Assembly: GCA_035353335.1 (NCBI GenBank)
Contig: DAOPZJ010000062.1
Span: 1-14,828 of the forward strand
Direction of reading: 5' to 3'
Length of the DNA: 14,828 nt
From: Oscillospiraceae bacterium
GTDB lineage: Bacteria; Bacillota; Clostridia; Oscillospirales; JAKOTC01
The translations under genes were made by a program, and so were the position numbers. The notes under the pieces were generated by a model. That model was not told the origin of the DNA. It was given only the letters and a program-made list of their open reading frames with translations, and ran no database searches. Shown in pieces: positions 13,256-14,828 of the stretch; within the stretch, counting starts at the first letter, position 1, and each line of letters starts with the position of its first letter.

Positions 13256-14545
13256 TTATTTTATCGCTTTAAAACCGTGCTCGAGATCGGCTAAAATATC
13301 GTCGATATGTTCGGTGCCGATCGAGAGCCGGATGGTGGTGGGTTTGATGCCCGCTTTCAGCAGTTCTTCTTCCGAAAGCTGCGAATGGGTGGTCGAAGCC
13401 GGGTGGATGACCAGTGATTTGACATCCGCGACGTTGGCAAGCAGCGAGAACAGTTCAAGGGACTCGGTGAATTTCTTGGCCTGCTCCCCGGTACCTTTCA
13501 ATTCGAAAGTGAAAATAGAACCGCCGCCGTTCGGATAGTACTTGTCATAAAGCACTTTCGCTTTTCCGGATTCGAGCGAGGGATGGTTTACCTTTTCAAC
13601 CTGCGGGTGTTTCTTTAAATACTTGACAACGGCTAGGGCGTTTTCGACATGGCGTTCGACGCGCAGTGAAAGCGTCTCAAGCCCCTGTAACAGCAAAAAC
13701 GAGTTGAACGGGCTGATGGTCGCGCCGGTATCCCTCATCAGCGTGGTGCGCAGCTTGATGATATAGGCTAGGTTTCCGACCGCTTGTGTAAACACAACGC
13801 CGTGATAAGACGGATTCGGCTGAGAAAGCCCCGGGAATTTGTCATTCTGCGCCCAGTCAAATTTTCCGCTGTCGATAATGACGCCGCCCATGACCGTGCC
13901 GTGCCCGCCGATGAATTTGGTCGCCGAGTGGACGACGATGTCCGCGCCGTGTTCGATCGGACGGAACAGATACGGGGTCGCAAACGTGTTGTCGATGATG
14001 ACCGGAATGCCGTGTTGATGTGCAATGGCCGAGATCGCATCCAGGTCGAGGATGTCGGAGTTGGGGTTGCCGAGTGACTCCAAAAACACCGCTTTGGTGT
14101 TGGGACGGATGGCTTTTTCAAAGTTCGAAACTTCGTGTCCGTTGATGAATGTTGTTTCAATACCGAAGTCGCTGAGCGTGTTGGCAAACAGGTTGAGCGT
14201 ACCGCCGTAAAGGTTTTCGGCCGAGACGATGTGGTCGCCCGCCCTCGCGATATTTTGAATCGCATAGGTGATCGCCGCCGCGCCCGAAGAAGTCGCAAGT
14301 GCCGCCGCGCCGCCCTCCAGTGCCGCAATGCGTTTTTCGAATACATCCGAAGTCGGGTTCATCAGGCGGGTGTAGATGTTGCCGCCCTCGGTCAGGCCGA
14401 AGCGTCCCGCCGCCTGCGCGGAGTCCTTAAAAACATAAGAAGTGGTCGCGTAGATCGGTACCGCTCTTGCGTCGGTCGCCGGATCGGGCTGTTCCTGCCC
14501 CACATGGAGCTGCAGCGTTTCGAATTTATAATTTTTGTTTGACAT
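13256..14545 (-). CDS. metY: O-acetylhomoserine sulfhydrylase
   Basis: A Cys/Met-metabolism PLP enzyme that makes homocysteine from O-acetylhomoserine and sulfide. From ATG 14545 it has 429 residues, the length usual for MetY and longer than MetB/MetC. The N-terminal FETLQLHVGQEQPDPATDARAVPIY, the YTRLMNPT motif, ENLYGGT and the PLP lysine K210 in VHSATKFIGGHGT are all family features, and HPASTTHSQL near the C-terminus is typical. GAGAGGAA stands nine bases before ATG 14545; a TTG at 14554 is in frame but directly abuts that ribosome site, so ATG is preferred. First gene of a two-gene operon with cysK, transcribed from a consensus promoter with a 170-base leader and an Rrf2-type palindrome. 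A cystathionine-type activity cannot be excluded but is less likely given length and cysK linkage. Confidence 0.94.
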   Translation of the reverse strand: MSNKNYKFETLQLHVGQEQPDPATDARAVPIYATTSYVFKDSAQAAGRFGLTEGGNIYTRLMNPTSDVFEKRIAALEGGAAALATSSGAAAITYAIQNIARAGDHIVSAENLYGGTLNLFANTLSDFGIETTFINGHEVSNFEKAIRPNTKAVFLESLGNPNSDILDLDAISAIAHQHGIPVIIDNTFATPYLFRPIEHGADIVVHSATKFIGGHGTVMGGVIIDSGKFDWAQNDKFPGLSQPNPSYHGVVFTQAVGNLAYIIKLRTTLMRDTGATISPFNSFLLLQGLETLSLRVERHVENALAVVKYLKKHPQVEKVNHPSLESGKAKVLYDKYYPNGGGSIFTFELKGTGEQAKKFTESLELFSLLANVADVKSLVIHPASTTHSQLSEEELLKAGIKPTTIRLSIGTEHIDDILADLEHGFKAIK

Positions 14546-14591
14546 GATTTTCAATTCCTCTCATTACTTTTTATAGTCCTTTACTGAAATC

Positions 14592-14629
14592 CTCTCGAGA
14601 GAAAGCTTGAAAACGGATTTTCAAGCTTT
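14592..14629 (-). other. Strong hairpin in the metY-cysK leader
   Basis: Arms AAAGCTTGAAAA (14602-14613) and TTTTCAAGCTTT (14618-14629) form a perfect 12-bp stem with a 4-base loop. It is directly followed on the transcript by the palindrome CTCTCGAGAG (14601-14592). No U-tract follows, so it is not a standard terminator. I find no T-box (GGUGG..CCGCG) or SAM-I core in the leader. Confidence 0.5.
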
Positions 14630-14723
14630 ACATCGGCACATTCGTCCGAATCGAAAATTATGTCTCACCAATTTTTGAAAGAACCCCTGCATAAATACCA
14701 ACCTTTCCAGTGGGTTTATATGG

Positions 14724-14752
14724 ATTATAGTTGATATCTCCTATAATGTCAA
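14724..14752 (-). promoter_or_regulatory. Consensus sigma-A promoter of metY-cysK
   Basis: On the minus strand, perfect -35 TTGACA (14752-14747), 17-base spacer and perfect -10 TATAAT (14729-14724). Transcription should start near 14717, giving a ~170-base leader. Such a strong promoter implies that repression is the main control. Confidence 0.88.
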
Positions 14753-14757
14753 TAGGG
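14739..14757 (-). promoter_or_regulatory. Rrf2-type operator on the metY -35 box
   Basis: TCCTA (14739-14743), nine bases, TAGGG (14753-14757), with the -35 box in the centre. The block ATGTCAATAGG is identical to that at the iscS site (10160-10170). The outer arms are less symmetric than at iscS. Confidence 0.6.
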
Positions 14758-14828
14758 TTTTGAGAATTATTTTTAAGGGTCTTGACTAGAACAGAGGGTT
14801 ATCACGGAACAATTTCAAGAGGATGTGG
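14758..14828. other. No feature recognised at right edge
   Basis: These last bases lie upstream of the metY promoter. I see no gene end, hairpin or promoter that I can support. Confidence 0.4.

Noticed and set aside
14546..14720. SAM-I or T-box riboswitch before metY
   Set aside because: I could not find the conserved cores of either class in the leader on the coding strand.

Overview
The window looks like chromosomal DNA of an anaerobic Gram-positive bacterium of the Clostridia, probably near the Oscillospirales/Eubacteriales. This is inferred from gene content (IscR/IscS/IscU/MnmA cluster, CsoR, a corrinoid-dependent methanol methyltransferase, TcdA), strong AGGAGG-type ribosome binding sites, close-to-consensus sigma-A promoters and intrinsic terminators. 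Nearly every gene is on the minus strand; the one large plus-strand gene is a c-di-GMP-type signalling protein. No rRNA, tRNA, CRISPR array or intact mobile element was seen.

Layout, left to right. (1) 1-1660: a cytoplasmic beta-lactamase-fold serine hydrolase. (2) 1668-2553: a damaged copper operon on the minus strand: promoter and CsoR-type operator, a copA remnant reduced to its N-terminal metal-binding domain, csoR, a CopZ-like chaperone with a disturbed 3' end, and a terminator. (3) 2623-5600: a membrane-anchored PAS-PAS-GGDEF-EAL protein whose EAL domain is cut off and joined to what reads as the last residues of an HD-GYP domain; the seam carries short direct repeats resembling an insertion-sequence end. 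A bidirectional terminator follows. (4) 5607-7098: an orphan mtaB (methanol:corrinoid methyltransferase) with its own promoter. (5) 7149-10175: a tight operon iscS-iscU-mnmA plus a 72-residue cysteine-rich protein of unknown function, making sulfur for Fe-S clusters and tRNA 2-thiouridine. (6) 10188-12130: iscR (Rrf2 family), tcdA (ct6A tRNA modification) and an HD-domain hydrolase. (7) 12301-14757: metY-cysK, sulfide assimilation into homocysteine and cysteine, with a long 5' leader.

The main unifying observation is a shared palindrome, TCCTA-N9-TAGG(A/G), lying on three core promoters on the minus strand: mtaB (about 7061-7079), iscS (10153-10171) and metY-cysK (14739-14757). An Rrf2 regulator with four clustered cysteines is encoded at 10212-10622, so the simplest reading is one Fe-S- or cysteine-responsive regulon joining cysteine synthesis, sulfur mobilisation and, unexpectedly, methanol methyl transfer. 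The second theme is local decay by deletion: the copper operon and the c-di-GMP gene both carry internal fusions. The best candidate for something undescribed is the small CX3CX2CX2C protein at the end of the isc-mnmA operon, together with the three-site regulon.
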